A DNA stretch of 64,000 bases from PALSA-505 sp036267135. Its GTDB lineage: Bacteria > Actinomycetota > Actinomycetes > Streptosporangiales > Streptosporangiaceae. A model generated the notes under the pieces. It was given only the letters and a program-made list of their open reading frames with translations, had not been told where the DNA came from and did not search any database. The stretch's first letter is position 1; each line of letters starts with the position of its first letter. Shown in pieces: positions 17,992 to 26,779 of this stretch. The position numbers and the translations under genes are program-made. Where the stretch lies: the NCBI GenBank assembly GCA_036267135.1, contig DATAWQ010000029.1:1-64000 (forward strand), written 5' to 3'.

Positions 17992-20900
17992 ATGAGAAGC
18001 AAGTGGGGCCGGTTAGCAGTCTTCCCGGCGATGTGCGCGCTGCTCCTGGGTGTTCTGGCACCGTCAGGAATGGCCGCGGCGTCCACCGTTCACCAGCCCG
18101 CACCGCGGCCGCCTCGCGTGCACGCGGGGGTGGCGGGCCGCAGCCGCATCGCCCCCGAGGGGCTGCTGCGTCACTCCACCGAGTCCGGTAAGCACGCCGC
18201 GGAGCACGCGGGCAAGCACGCGGTGGCCCGGCCCGATTCACTCCCACCGCCGGACGGCTCCGACCTCGGCGACCCGCTGCCGCTCGGCGACCTGCCGCTG
18301 GGCACCTACGTGACCAACCAGTTCGCGAAGGACGGCATCGTCTTCTCCGGGCAGTCGCCGTTCATCACCGACGACGGGTCCAGCGACGTCAACCCGACGA
18401 TTTCCGGCTCGCCACTGTTCCAGGGCACGGTCGTCGGCACGTTCGTCAAGCCGGGCACCAACAAGCCCGCCACCGTGGACGACTTCTCCGTCTCGGTCGG
18501 CTACATCGACAACCCCGGCTCGACCCAGATGACGGTCTACGACAGCAAGGGCAACCAGCTCGGCGTCCTCGTCGCCACCCAGAACGGCTTCAACCAGCTG
18601 TACAGCACCTTCCCTGACGCCGCCTCGTTCAGCATTTTCTCGACGGCCGACGAGCCGGCCGGCTGGGAAGTGAACACGATCCAGATCGGCCCGATCAACA
18701 CGAACTACATCGCCATGGGCGACTCGTACTCCTCTGGCGAGGGCACCTACGACTTCCCGTGGTCGCAAGCCCAGGGCACCCAGTGCGACACCGGCCCGCT
18801 GGCCTGGCCGGTCCAGATGGCCGACAACCAGAACAACAACTCCACCGGCACCACGCTGACCATCGACCAGGACACCCTGGTGGCCTGCCAGGGCGAGCGC
18901 ACCTTCCAGCTCGGCCAGGCGGTGAACGGCGAATCCGCCTCCGAACTCGACCAGGTCACGAACTTCGTCAACGACAACGGGCCACCCGATCTGGTCACGA
19001 TCACGATCGGCGGCAACGACCTCGGGTTCGCCGACGTGCTCAAGTCGTGTTTCCTGGGCGGAACCGAGTACTGCCTGCACGTGATCAGCGGGCTCAACAG
19101 CAAGGTGACCACCGGGGCTCCCGGCCTGATCGCCACGCTGGCAGACACCTACGACCAGGTCGTATCGGCCGCCGGCAGCGGAGGTGGCGACGACGGCGAC
19201 GGGCCACAGGTGGTCGTGGTCGGCTACCCCAACCTGTTCCCGCAGCCGGGTGGGATCGGCACGGCTCTCAGCGTCACTTACCACTGCCCGTGGCTGCGCG
19301 AGACCTTGTTCCCGCTGCTCCCGGTCGTCTCCCCGTTCGTCAACAGGCTGCTCAACAACATCTCCAACGCCCAGGCGGCCCTCAACGACGACATCGCGGC
19401 GGCCGCCGCCGAAGCGGGCGTCCAGTTCGTTCCGATTCCCTCCAGCCTGTCCGGGCACGAGCTCTGCACCGGCACGCCGTACATCAACCCGCTGGGCCTG
19501 ATCAAGGGCATCACCGGCGACCGCAACATCGGCCACCCGAACGTGGCCGGCTCGGCCGCGATCGCGAACGCCGTCGGCGGCTCGCTCGGCCTGGCCACCG
19601 GCGGGCCCAACCAGCCGCCCACCCCGCAGGGGCACGTGCGGCCGATGCCGCGGACACACCGCGCCTCGGGGCCCACCCGTCCCGGCATCCGGCCGCATGA
19701 CACCGGGCCGCTGAGCTTCTCCGGCGGCTCGCTGCAGGACGGGACCGCGGGGTCGGACTACATCGACTACCTGGTGGCCACCGGCGGCAACGGCGCCGAC
19801 ACCTGGTCGGTCACCAACGGCAACCTGCCGCCGGGCCTGAGCCTGGACGCGAACGCGGGCACGATCACCGGCACGCCGGCGACGCCGGGCGACTACACGT
19901 TCACCGCGCAGGTCACCGACTCCTCTGACCCGCCGCAGACGGCCAGCGGCCAGGTCACCATCGACGTGGCCGCCGCCACCGCGCTGAGCGTGGGATCGGG
20001 CTCGCCGCCGGACGCCACCGCGGGGCAGCCCTACAGCTTCCAGCTGCAGGGCGCCGGCGGTCTGGGCCAGCTCGCCTGGAAGATCTCCTCCGGCGCGCTG
20101 CCCACCGGGGTTCACCTGAACGCCACGGCCGGGCAGCTCTACGGCACCCCGGCCGCCGGCGCCGTGGGCACCGCCAGCTTCACCGTGCAGGCCACCGACA
20201 GATCCGCACCCGCCCAGGTGGCCACCGCCAGCGAGTCGATCACCGTGCACCCCACGTCCGATCCGCTGACCGTCGCCACCACGACGCTGCCGGAACTCAC
20301 CGCGGGGGAGGACTACGGGGCCCAGCTCACCTCCACCGGCGGCAAGGCCCCGGTCATCTGGTCGGTACCGGACGGGTCGCTGCCGCCGGGACTGTCCCTC
20401 GACCCCGGCAGCGGCGTACTGAGCGGCGCGCCCACCGCGGCTGGCACCTACACGTTCACGGCCGAGGCCACCGACGCCACCGCGCCGGTGCCGCGGACGG
20501 CGACCGCCCAGGAGTCGATCACCATCGACGCGCCACCGGCGCTCAGCATCACCACCAGCGGCGCCTTCGACGGCACCGAGGGCTCCTACTACTCGTCCAC
20601 CTTCCAGGCCACCGGTGGCGTCGGCTCCTACAACTGGTACATCAGCTCCGGCGGCCTGCCCGCCGGGCTGGGCCTCAACGGTTCCACCGGGCAGGTCACC
20701 GGCACTCCCACCGGCACCGGGAACTCGACGTTCGACGTCACCGTCTCCGATGCCGCGGGGGACACGGCCACCCAGTCGTACTCGGTCAACGTCGCGCAGG
20801 TCCCGCTGACCGTCTCGTCCTCGCTGCTGCCAGCCACGGTGGGCACCTACTACACCGCGAACGTGACTCCATCCGGCGGGCAGGCCCCGTACGGCTGGAG

Positions 20901-22662
20901 CCTGGTGTCAGGCACGCTGCCGGACGGTCTCACCTTCGACCAGTCCACCGGCGCGATCGTCGGCATCCCGACCCAGAGTGGATCGTTCCCACTGCAGGTC
21001 AACGTCGAGGACAGCTCGTCCCCGTCGCAGCAGGCCACGGCCAATCTCACGCTGACGGTGGCGGCCGAGCCGACGCTGACCGTGTCGGCCCAGGCGCCGG
21101 TGCACGGCGCGCTGGGTGACTTCTACACCACCGGTATCGGCTACTCCGGCGGCCTCGGACCCTACACCTGGTCCGTCGTCTCCGGGGCGCTCCCGCCGGG
21201 CCTCAGCCTGGACCCGGGCAGCGGCATGGTGACCGGGACACCCACCAAGGCCGGGTATTTCCACCCGACCGTGCAGGTGACCGACTCGAGCACGCCCACC
21301 CCACAGGTGGCCTCGGCCGCGCTCACCTTCACGATCGCGAAGTCGATCAAGCTGACGATCGACAAACCGTCCCTGCCGCTGGCCACCCAGGGCGCGCCCT
21401 TCTTCACCACGTTCCAGGCCAGCGGCGGAGTGCCGCCCTTCACCTGGGGCGTGGCGGCGGGCAGTCTGCCCGCCGGGCTGTACCTCAACTCCTACAACGG
21501 CCAGCTCTACGGGACACCCACCGGCCACGGCACCAGCCACTTCACCATCGAGGCGACCGACTCGGCCGCCACCCCGGCGACAGCTCAGCGCGCCATCACG
21601 ATGACCGCGAACAGGGCTGCGCCGCTGTCGATCAACACCAGCAGCCTGGACAACGCCACCCAGGGGTCCTCCTACGACGAGCCACTGACCGCGTCCGGCG
21701 GCACCAGCCCGTACACCTGGTCCGTGGATGCCGGCCACGGCACGTTCCCGGCGGGCCTGGCCCTCGACACCAGCGGTGAGATCGTCGGGACGCCGACGCA
21801 TTTCGGCACCTTCACGTTCACCCTCGAAGTCACGGATTCGTCCAGCCCGACGGCCGTAGTGGCCAAAAAGGTGCTGACGCTCACCGTCGAGGCGATCCCG
21901 CCCGCGCCGCCGGAGTTCATTGAAGACATCCCGACCTCGCTGACTGCGCTGAATAACACCTACACCTATCAGTTCTATGCTGTGGGCAACCCCAGCCCGA
22001 CCTTCAAGGTCAGCTCCGGCCACCTGCCGGGCGGCCTGAAGCTCAGCGGGAAGGGCCTGATCTCCGGCATCACGACACACGCCGGGACGTTCACCTTCGA
22101 GGTCACCGCGTCGAACGGGTACAGCCCGGCCGCGGTGACGCCGGAGCTGCAGATCAAGGTGCTGCCGCCGCCGGTGATCAGCTCGTTCACGCCTACCTCA
22201 GGCGTGCCGGGCACCCAGGTCGTGATCACCGGGAAGAACCTGGAGAACGCCTACGAGGTCTACTTCAACGGCAGCTACGCCAACGTCCAGTCCGCGACGT
22301 ACGGCAAGGTCGTCACGTCGGTGCCCGAGTACGGGGGGAGCGGGCCGATCATCGTGTACACACCGGGCGGGCAGATGACATCCAGCGCCTCGTTCACCGT
22401 GGACCCGCCACCGGCACCGAAGATCGCCTCGATCAGCCCGACCTCGGGCGCCTCGGGCAGCACGCTGACCATCAGGGGCAGCGGCCTGGAGTTCGCCACC
22501 TCGGTGGAGTTCGGTGGCGGCGTCTACGAGTACTACCTCTACACCGACAACCCCAAAGTGATGACGCTGCCGGTGCCGTACAACATCTCGGCGGGCCCGG
22601 TGACCGTCACTACCAACGGCGGGACGGTGACCAGCAAGCAGACGTTCACCCCGACCGGGTAA
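17992..22662 (+). CDS. Giant secreted GDSL/SGNH hydrolase with nine Ig-like repeats and two IPT/TIG domains (copy 2)
   Basis: A close paralogue of the gene just upstream. The start at 17992 (MRSKWGRLAVFP) is chosen because it aligns with the start of copy 1 and has GAGGAGGGG before it; the frame also stays open 27 codons further up. The product is about 1,556 aa. It has a signal peptide, an insertion after it (about 36 aa) absent from copy 1, the same beta-rich domain, SGNH blocks (GDSYSSG, GGNDLGFAD, HPNVAGS), nine Ig-like repeats and two complete IPT/TIG domains, the last ending in KQTFTPTG. It represents the full-length form from which copy 1 can be judged. No sortase signal or membrane anchor is seen at the C-terminus, so it is probably released or bound non-covalently to the wall. 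Confidence 0.9.
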   Translation: MRSKWGRLAVFPAMCALLLGVLAPSGMAAASTVHQPAPRPPRVHAGVAGRSRIAPEGLLRHSTESGKHAAEHAGKHAVARPDSLPPPDGSDLGDPLPLGDLPLGTYVTNQFAKDGIVFSGQSPFITDDGSSDVNPTISGSPLFQGTVVGTFVKPGTNKPATVDDFSVSVGYIDNPGSTQMTVYDSKGNQLGVLVATQNGFNQLYSTFPDAASFSIFSTADEPAGWEVNTIQIGPINTNYIAMGDSYSSGEGTYDFPWSQAQGTQCDTGPLAWPVQMADNQNNNSTGTTLTIDQDTLVACQGERTFQLGQAVNGESASELDQVTNFVNDNGPPDLVTITIGGNDLGFADVLKSCFLGGTEYCLHVISGLNSKVTTGAPGLIATLADTYDQVVSAAGSGGGDDGDGPQVVVVGYPNLFPQPGGIGTALSVTYHCPWLRETLFPLLPVVSPFVNRLLNNISNAQAALNDDIAAAAAEAGVQFVPIPSSLSGHELCTGTPYINPLGLIKGITGDRNIGHPNVAGSAAIANAVGGSLGLATGGPNQPPTPQGHVRPMPRTHRASGPTRPGIRPHDTGPLSFSGGSLQDGTAGSDYIDYLVATGGNGADTWSVTNGNLPPGLSLDANAGTITGTPATPGDYTFTAQVTDSSDPPQTASGQVTIDVAAATALSVGSGSPPDATAGQPYSFQLQGAGGLGQLAWKISSGALPTGVHLNATAGQLYGTPAAGAVGTASFTVQATDRSAPAQVATASESITVHPTSDPLTVATTTLPELTAGEDYGAQLTSTGGKAPVIWSVPDGSLPPGLSLDPGSGVLSGAPTAAGTYTFTAEATDATAPVPRTATAQESITIDAPPALSITTSGAFDGTEGSYYSSTFQATGGVGSYNWYISSGGLPAGLGLNGSTGQVTGTPTGTGNSTFDVTVSDAAGDTATQSYSVNVAQVPLTVSSSLLPATVGTYYTANVTPSGGQAPYGWSLVSGTLPDGLTFDQSTGAIVGIPTQSGSFPLQVNVEDSSSPSQQATANLTLTVAAEPTLTVSAQAPVHGALGDFYTTGIGYSGGLGPYTWSVVSGALPPGLSLDPGSGMVTGTPTKAGYFHPTVQVTDSSTPTPQVASAALTFTIAKSIKLTIDKPSLPLATQGAPFFTTFQASGGVPPFTWGVAAGSLPAGLYLNSYNGQLYGTPTGHGTSHFTIEATDSAATPATAQRAITMTANRAAPLSINTSSLDNATQGSSYDEPLTASGGTSPYTWSVDAGHGTFPAGLALDTSGEIVGTPTHFGTFTFTLEVTDSSSPTAVVAKKVLTLTVEAIPPAPPEFIEDIPTSLTALNNTYTYQFYAVGNPSPTFKVSSGHLPGGLKLSGKGLISGITTHAGTFTFEVTASNGYSPAAVTPELQIKVLPPPVISSFTPTSGVPGTQVVITGKNLENAYEVYFNGSYANVQSATYGKVVTSVPEYGGSGPIIVYTPGGQMTSSASFTVDPPPAPKIASISPTSGASGSTLTIRGSGLEFATSVEFGGGVYEYYLYTDNPKVMTLPVPYNISAGPVTVTTNGGTVTSKQTFTPTG

Positions 22663-22693
22663 CCCCCGGGCGGGTAACGCACTGAGCCGACGG

Positions 22694-22728
22694 CCCCGCC
22701 CGGGGTCACAGCCCGACCCCGGGCGGGG
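22694..22728. terminator. Bidirectional hairpin terminator between convergent genes
   Basis: CCCCGCCCGGGGTC (22694-22707) and GACCCCGGGCGGGG (22715-22728) form a perfect 14-bp stem with a 7-nt loop. It lies 32 bp after the stop of SGNH copy 2 and overlaps the last codons of the convergent membrane protein gene. There is no T run on either side, as is usual for intrinsic terminators of GC-rich actinobacteria. Confidence 0.7.
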
Positions 22729-23392
22729 CGATCACCACCCGGGCTGGTCCAGGCCCGGCCGGATCGGTGCCGAGCAGTTCGGCCCGGACCGGCCAGCCCC
22801 GGTAGCTGGCGAACCACAGGCAGGCCGGGCCGGTGGCGCCGGGGGAGAACCCGGGCGGCACCCGGACCGATCCGTGGTCCGCCCAGGCCGCCAGGGCCCG
22901 GCTCAGTTCGGTGCAGGACGCCGGGTGCCAGGTCCGGACGCCGACCGGTGGCCCCAGTTCGGGCGGCCCGGCCTCCGTGGCCTGACCGGATGGGATGGAG
23001 CCGGTGGTGAGCTGATGCACAGCCCCGGCCGGCACCGTGAGGCTGGCCAGGGCGCTGCGTTCCTGGCCCTGCGGCCGGGATCGCTCCGTGTGCACGACGA
23101 CGCCGGTCACCACCGCGGCCACCCCCACCACCGCGGCCAAGATCACCCCAGGCCGCCTGATGCCGGGGGATCCCGCTAGCCAGGCCACCGCGATCCCGGC
23201 TCCGCCGGCCAAGGTGGCGGCCGCTCCACCCCATAGCAGGCCCTGGCTCGTCCAGCGGCGGTATGCCTCCGCCACGCCCTGCCCGAAGAACGACAGCGAC
23301 CCGGCCAGCCCGGCGACCAGGGTGACGAGCCCGGCCAGCGTCACGACGGCCAGGACGGCGGTCCACAGTACGCGTTCGGTCCCGCCTGGCAT
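22706..23392 (-). CDS. Hypothetical membrane protein with three predicted helices
   Basis: A 228-aa product from the ATG at 23392. Longer frames reaching 24187 exist but run over the GNAT gene and are artefacts. Hydrophobic segments lie at residues 8-30, 51-73 and 82-101, followed by a soluble C-terminal part of about 125 residues with two Cys (ASCTEL and GPACLWF), likely outside the membrane. I do not recognise the family. The gene is 20 bp downstream of the GNAT gene on the same strand. Confidence 0.6.
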   Translation of the reverse strand: MPGGTERVLWTAVLAVVTLAGLVTLVAGLAGSLSFFGQGVAEAYRRWTSQGLLWGGAAATLAGGAGIAVAWLAGSPGIRRPGVILAAVVGVAAVVTGVVVHTERSRPQGQERSALASLTVPAGAVHQLTTGSIPSGQATEAGPPELGPPVGVRTWHPASCTELSRALAAWADHGSVRVPPGFSPGATGPACLWFASYRGWPVRAELLGTDPAGPGPARVVIAPPGVGL

Positions 23393-23412
23393 GACGCGAC
23401 CGTACTCCAGGT

Positions 23413-24372
23413 TCAGCGCGGGGACAGCACCAGGCGCCGGGCGAAGTTGCGGTAGCCGGCGCGTTCGAAGGCCGCGGCCATCGGGCGGTTCCCCAGGTCG
23501 GTGTCGGCCCGGATGACTTCCGCGCCGGTCTCGGTCACGAGAAACCGGGTGATACCGGCGAGTATCTCGTCCACATACCCGTGTCCCCGCTGCTCGGGGA
23601 CCACGCCCAGATACCCGATCACGGGGAAGTCGACGTTGCGGGACGGGAAGCCGAACCCCGCCAGTTCGCCGTCCGGCGTCTCGGCCACTCGCCACCAGGC
23701 CCGGTCGCCGAGCATCTTGTCCCGGTAGAACGCCACGTCCTCGCGGGCCTGGGCCTCGGCGCCGACCATCGCGGCCGCCCGGGCCGAGGTCGCGTCCAGC
23801 GTGTCGGCCAGCACCCGGCGGAGCACATCGACGAAGACCTCGTCGTCCGGCTCGGGCCGCAGCAGCAGGCGCCCCGGCGAGGCGGGCAAGCCGGCCGCCG
23901 GGGTCCATTCGTACCGCAGCCGCTCGAGACTGGCCACCAGCCCCGCTGCCCTGGCGGCCTGCTCGCGCCAGGCCAGGGCCGCGACCACATCGGGCCTGGC
24001 CTGCCAGTCGCCGGGCAGGAACAGGTGGAAGGCAGGCGGCTCGGTGACCCCGGCGGCGGCGTAGGCCGCGTGTGCGGCGGTCAGCAGCGCCGTGGCGATC
24101 CCGGACCGGTCGGCATCCTGGCCCGGCGGCCCGGGAACGAGCACGGCGTCGAGGGCGCTGGGCCGGGAGTCCCTCGGCTCGCCCCACCAGACGGCCACCG
24201 CGAGCGGTGCGCCGCCCGCCGTCTCCTCAGCGATCCACGTCCACTCCGGCCGGTACTCACGCCGGTCCACCCTGGTCATGAACCTCGCGGCGGTCAGCGG
24301 GCTGGCCGGGTCCGCAACGATAAACGGCACGACGCTCTGTAGTTCAGCGCCGTCAATGGAACGGAAGATCAC
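23413..24372 (-). CDS. GNAT family N-acetyltransferase
   Basis: About 319 aa from a GTG at 24372 that has GGAGG 6 nt upstream; the frame is open to 24438 but lacks a better start. The acetyl-CoA loop is LGVVPEQRGHGYVDEILAGI (motif A, Q-R-G-x-G), followed by AEVIRADTDLGNRPMAAAFE and RAGYRNFARR, the classic end of the fold. The long N-terminal half is a second, degenerate GNAT-like region (TARFMTRVDRREYRPEWTWI). It acetylates an unknown amine. It is co-directional with the membrane gene at 22706. Confidence 0.85.
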   Translation of the reverse strand: MIFRSIDGAELQSVVPFIVADPASPLTAARFMTRVDRREYRPEWTWIAEETAGGAPLAVAVWWGEPRDSRPSALDAVLVPGPPGQDADRSGIATALLTAAHAAYAAAGVTEPPAFHLFLPGDWQARPDVVAALAWREQAARAAGLVASLERLRYEWTPAAGLPASPGRLLLRPEPDDEVFVDVLRRVLADTLDATSARAAAMVGAEAQAREDVAFYRDKMLGDRAWWRVAETPDGELAGFGFPSRNVDFPVIGYLGVVPEQRGHGYVDEILAGITRFLVTETGAEVIRADTDLGNRPMAAAFERAGYRNFARRLVLSPR

Positions 24373-24407
24373 CTCATGCCTCCGCTGCACGGCGGTCAGG
24401 CTGGCCC

Positions 24408-24607
24408 TTACGTGAAGGATGCTGGTCGCTGCAACCACCAGAGCCCTTCACAATAACGAGTTCCGGTGGTGCTGGGCCGGTCCCAGGTCTTCTCGACCTC
24501 GGCGAGCGGCACGGCGTCGAGGTCCACGACGCTCTCGCCCGCCGCGACCTGTTCGAGCAGACCCGTGTAGGCGGCCACCGCCGCCGAGATCGCTGCGCGG
24601 CCCTGCT
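24408..24607 (-). pseudogene. C-terminal fragment of an oxidoreductase (quinone reductase/zinc-ADH type)
   Basis: The frame encodes ISAAVAAYTGLLEQVAAG and VVDLDAVPLAEVEKTWDRPS, which looks like the end of NADPH:quinone oxidoreductase-type medium-chain dehydrogenases. Just after TTGTR the expected hydrophobic end appears in the +1 frame (LVIVK), so a small frameshift is likely. No start or N-terminal part is present. It lies between the GNAT gene and the small zinc protein gene. Assignment rests on pattern memory only. Confidence 0.42.
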
Positions 24608-24616
24608 GGCTGGCCG

Positions 24617-24856
24617 CTACGCGGCTTGGGCGCTGGGTGCCAGCCTGATCATGGGGGCGCATTCCTCGCAGACCACGACCGGCTTGCCGCCGGGAAGGCG
24701 GCCGACCTTGTAGACGAGGTCGGCGAGCAAGCGCCGGCAATTGGGCACGGCACAGCGCCGCCCGGCTCGCTGGGAGGGAGTGAGCGACTGAGGGTCGATG
24801 ACCGGCAGGGCGGACACGCGTGTCATCCGTGCGTCGCGGATCGCTGTCGGTATCAT
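24617..24856 (-). CDS. Small Cys-rich protein, probable zinc-binding
   Basis: A 79-aa product. The ATG at 24856 has AGGAGG 8 nt upstream, better than the ATG at 24865. It holds two Cys pairs, CAVPNC (C-x4-C) and CEEC (C-x2-C), 25 residues apart around GGKPVVV, which would suit one zinc ribbon. Small proteins of this type are common in actinomycetes, and no function is known to me. The 340 bp upstream (24857-25200) contain AT-richer patches but no recognisable gene. Confidence 0.6.
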   Translation of the reverse strand: MIPTAIRDARMTRVSALPVIDPQSLTPSQRAGRRCAVPNCRRLLADLVYKVGRLPGGKPVVVCEECAPMIRLAPSAQAA

Positions 24857-25201
24857 TCCGCGCACCTCCTGGGCATCGAAGCGACGATTTCACTTCTGGG
24901 CGGGGAACCCTGGTGGCCGGGCCCGGCGCTTGCGACCCGACGAGTAATTAACCGTCATCTTGCCTTCTGTACATCCAAGGTAGTGGAGGGGACGCTCAAA
25001 AGAAGCGCTGATTGACCTGTGAAAACTCTCATTTTCGGCCGGAGGGCAAAAACTTTGGGCCCAAGCCGGGCGAGACCGGTCCTAAAGTGACTGCCGTGGG
25101 CGGCGAACCCCGGTTGAACTGGGCCAAACTGGGCGTGTTCCGCCCGGATCGGGCCGAGCCGGGAACCCAGGTGCCGGTGCCGCGCGACCTGGCTACTGTC
25201 C

Positions 25202-25486
25202 GGCCTGGAGTTCGTCCGGCCGTTCTTCCTGGGCGCGCGGGAGCACATCGAGTTCGCTCACACCACCAACGCGTTCGACCGCGAACGCCGCGACGCGGGC
25301 AACCCGGCGTTCCGCCTCGCGCTGTGGGACCCGGACCACGGCCGTGTCATGCTGCGTCTGGCCCGGGCGGTGTTCCCCGAGATCCGAGGCTGGACCGAGC
25401 ACATCGTAGACCACAGGTACGACCCCAGAACCAAGCTGCTGGCAGCGATCTACGGTGAGCCGCACTGCCGGGCCGAGTGGCCGTGA
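25202..25486 (+). pseudogene. C-terminal fragment of an unrecognised protein
   Basis: The + strand reads as well-formed protein: GLEFVRPFFLGAREHIEFAH, TTNAFDRERRDAGNPAFRLA, LWDPDHGRVMLRLARAVFPE, then RYDPRTKLLAAIYGEPHC, with a TGA at 25484. Upstream the same frame has a TGA about 80 bp away and no ATG or GTG in between, so the start is missing. The composition is that of a real, globular, acidic/aromatic-rich protein. It overlaps the tail of the convergent STAS gene by 37 nt. I do not know the family. Confidence 0.5.
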
Positions 25487-25872
25487 TCTGGCCTCTCGAT
25501 CTCGCAGTCGGCGTCAAGGCCGGTGAGGGTGAGCAGCCGGAGCACCAGTGGGCGTGGGAAGCGCAGGACCGGCCGCCGCCCCGACGGCAGGAAGCGCCGC
25601 GTGCCGGCTAGGCACCGCGCGGCGGCACAGTCCACGAAGCCCACCCCGGCCAGGTCGAAGATCAGTCGCTCTGGGTTGTCTTCCAGGATCCGGCTCAGCA
25701 CGGCCGCCAGCAACGGCATGCTGCTGAGGTCGAGATCACCCTTGATCACGACCGTGATCGAATCCTTGGTCGTGTGGACCTCGATCAGCAGGGGATCGGG
25801 GTGCGAGCCGATGCCCAATCTCATTTCCCGGAGCCGGCCGACGGTGATCAGGAGGCGCTCCGGCGGAGACAT
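25450..25872 (-). CDS. STAS-domain anti-sigma factor antagonist-like protein
   Basis: A 140-aa product with a STAS domain from about residue 27: ITVVIKGDLDLSSMPLLAAV then LIFDLAGVGFVDCAAARCLA. In SpoIIAA-type proteins the DSSG/DSAG motif carries the phosphorylated Ser; here the site reads DCAA, with Cys in place of the Ser, so phosphoswitching by an anti-sigma kinase would be lost or altered. An internal ATG (MRLGIGSH) may be the true start. It lies upstream of a GAF-ANTAR regulator and an ECF sigma gene, all reading leftward. Confidence 0.78.
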   Translation of the reverse strand: MSPPERLLITVGRLREMRLGIGSHPDPLLIEVHTTKDSITVVIKGDLDLSSMPLLAAVLSRILEDNPERLIFDLAGVGFVDCAAARCLAGTRRFLPSGRRPVLRFPRPLVLRLLTLTGLDADCEIERPDHGHSARQCGSP

Positions 25873-25996
25873 CCGGGAGGCGCGGGGGCACGCGTCGACG
25901 TAACACTGGCCGCGGGAGTCTGGGCGGCATGATGACGCTCTTAGTATGCCCCAGCTCGCCGGGAATCTGGGGTAGACGGCGGAATGACCGAAAGCT

Positions 25997-26704
25997 TCAG
26001 CCGGGTCCGATGGCCTGAGTCACGACCTCGGCGCAGACCGCGCCGAGCTTGCGCCGCTCGGCGCGGGCCCGCGCCCGGAGCTGATCGTAGGCGGCCCTCG
26101 CTGTGACGCCCTGCTGCCCGATCAATACTCCCTTCGCCTGCTCGATCACCTGTCGCGAATTCAGCGCACCCTGAAGCTGCTCGGCCATTTCGGACTGGCG
26201 CTCACCGACCAGCATGCTGGCGATCAGCAGGGCGGCCAGGTCGGTGAAGGCGAGCAGGGCCAGCTCCCCCTCGGCCGACCACGGCCTGCGCTGCTCCGAA
26301 AGCACCGCGACGACCCCCACGGCCTCCTGGTTATAGGGAATGGGACTGGCCAGCACCGCCCTGACCTTCTTGGCCACCGCGGCCTCGCTGAACCTGGGCC
26401 ACCGGCGCTCGGTGGTCAGGTCCACGGCGCTGACCAGCTCCTTGTTGTCGAAAGCATCGATACAGGGACCTTCGGAGTGCTCGATCTGCAACGCTTCCAG
26501 ATGCGTGAACCGGTCGTCCGACGCGGCCACGTTGCACAGGTGCTGTTCGGCATCGGTCAGCATCAGGCCCGCTCCGTCCACGTCGAACATCGCGTGGGTG
26601 GTGTGCACGACCTCGCGGATCGCGTCCTCGACCCCCATCTCTCCGAAGCGGAGCTTGCCGAGCTTCAGCAGAGCCTGATGCACGTCGTGAAGGGAGACAT
26701 CCAT
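25997..26704 (-). CDS. GAF-ANTAR transcription antitermination regulator
   Basis: A 235-aa protein. Residues about 20-150 form a GAF domain (FDVDGAGLMLTDAEQHL, VRAVLASPIPYNQEAVGVVA). Residues about 165-225 form an ANTAR RNA-binding helix bundle (ALNSRQVIEQAKGVLIGQQG, AAYDQLRARARAERRKL). ANTAR proteins bind paired hairpins in nascent RNA and stop termination; actinobacterial GAF-ANTAR proteins are thought to sense small molecules or stress. The target is not readable. Confidence 0.9.
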   Translation of the reverse strand: MDVSLHDVHQALLKLGKLRFGEMGVEDAIREVVHTTHAMFDVDGAGLMLTDAEQHLCNVAASDDRFTHLEALQIEHSEGPCIDAFDNKELVSAVDLTTERRWPRFSEAAVAKKVRAVLASPIPYNQEAVGVVAVLSEQRRPWSAEGELALLAFTDLAALLIASMLVGERQSEMAEQLQGALNSRQVIEQAKGVLIGQQGVTARAAYDQLRARARAERRKLGAVCAEVVTQAIGPG

Positions 26705-26779
26705 CGGTTCGGTCCTAACCTCGGCGCGTTTCAGGGCAGCTTATGATCCTGGCCGAGCGCGCCGCCAGGCCAGGCGCGC

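Larger units (their letters stand above)
13397..22662 (+). repeat. Tandem gene duplication (promoter plus coding region)
   Basis: Two units, 13397-17881 and 17882-22662, share upstream blocks and the whole domain order. Protein similarity is high throughout, including near-identical stretches around the first Ig-like repeat (coding 15130-15390 against 19690-19950). The junction lies at 17870-17899, where coding sequence of unit 1 meets the 18-bp upstream block of unit 2. Inside each unit there is a second level of repetition, the nine Ig-like modules of about 270 bp. Confidence 0.85.

Noticed and set aside
18238..20250. 670-aa minus-strand open frame antisense to SGNH copy 2
   Set aside because: Same artefact as above; there is no ribosome binding site and the product is low-complexity.
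13507..22662. Repetitive DNA considered as CRISPR or satellite repeats
   Set aside because: The repeats are about 270 bp, protein-coding and diverged, with conserved Ig-like residues; there are no short identical repeats with unique spacers.
22706..24187. 493-aa minus-strand frame covering both the membrane gene and part of the GNAT gene
   Set aside because: Only the part after the ATG at 23392 looks like protein; the upstream half is the wrong frame of the GNAT gene.
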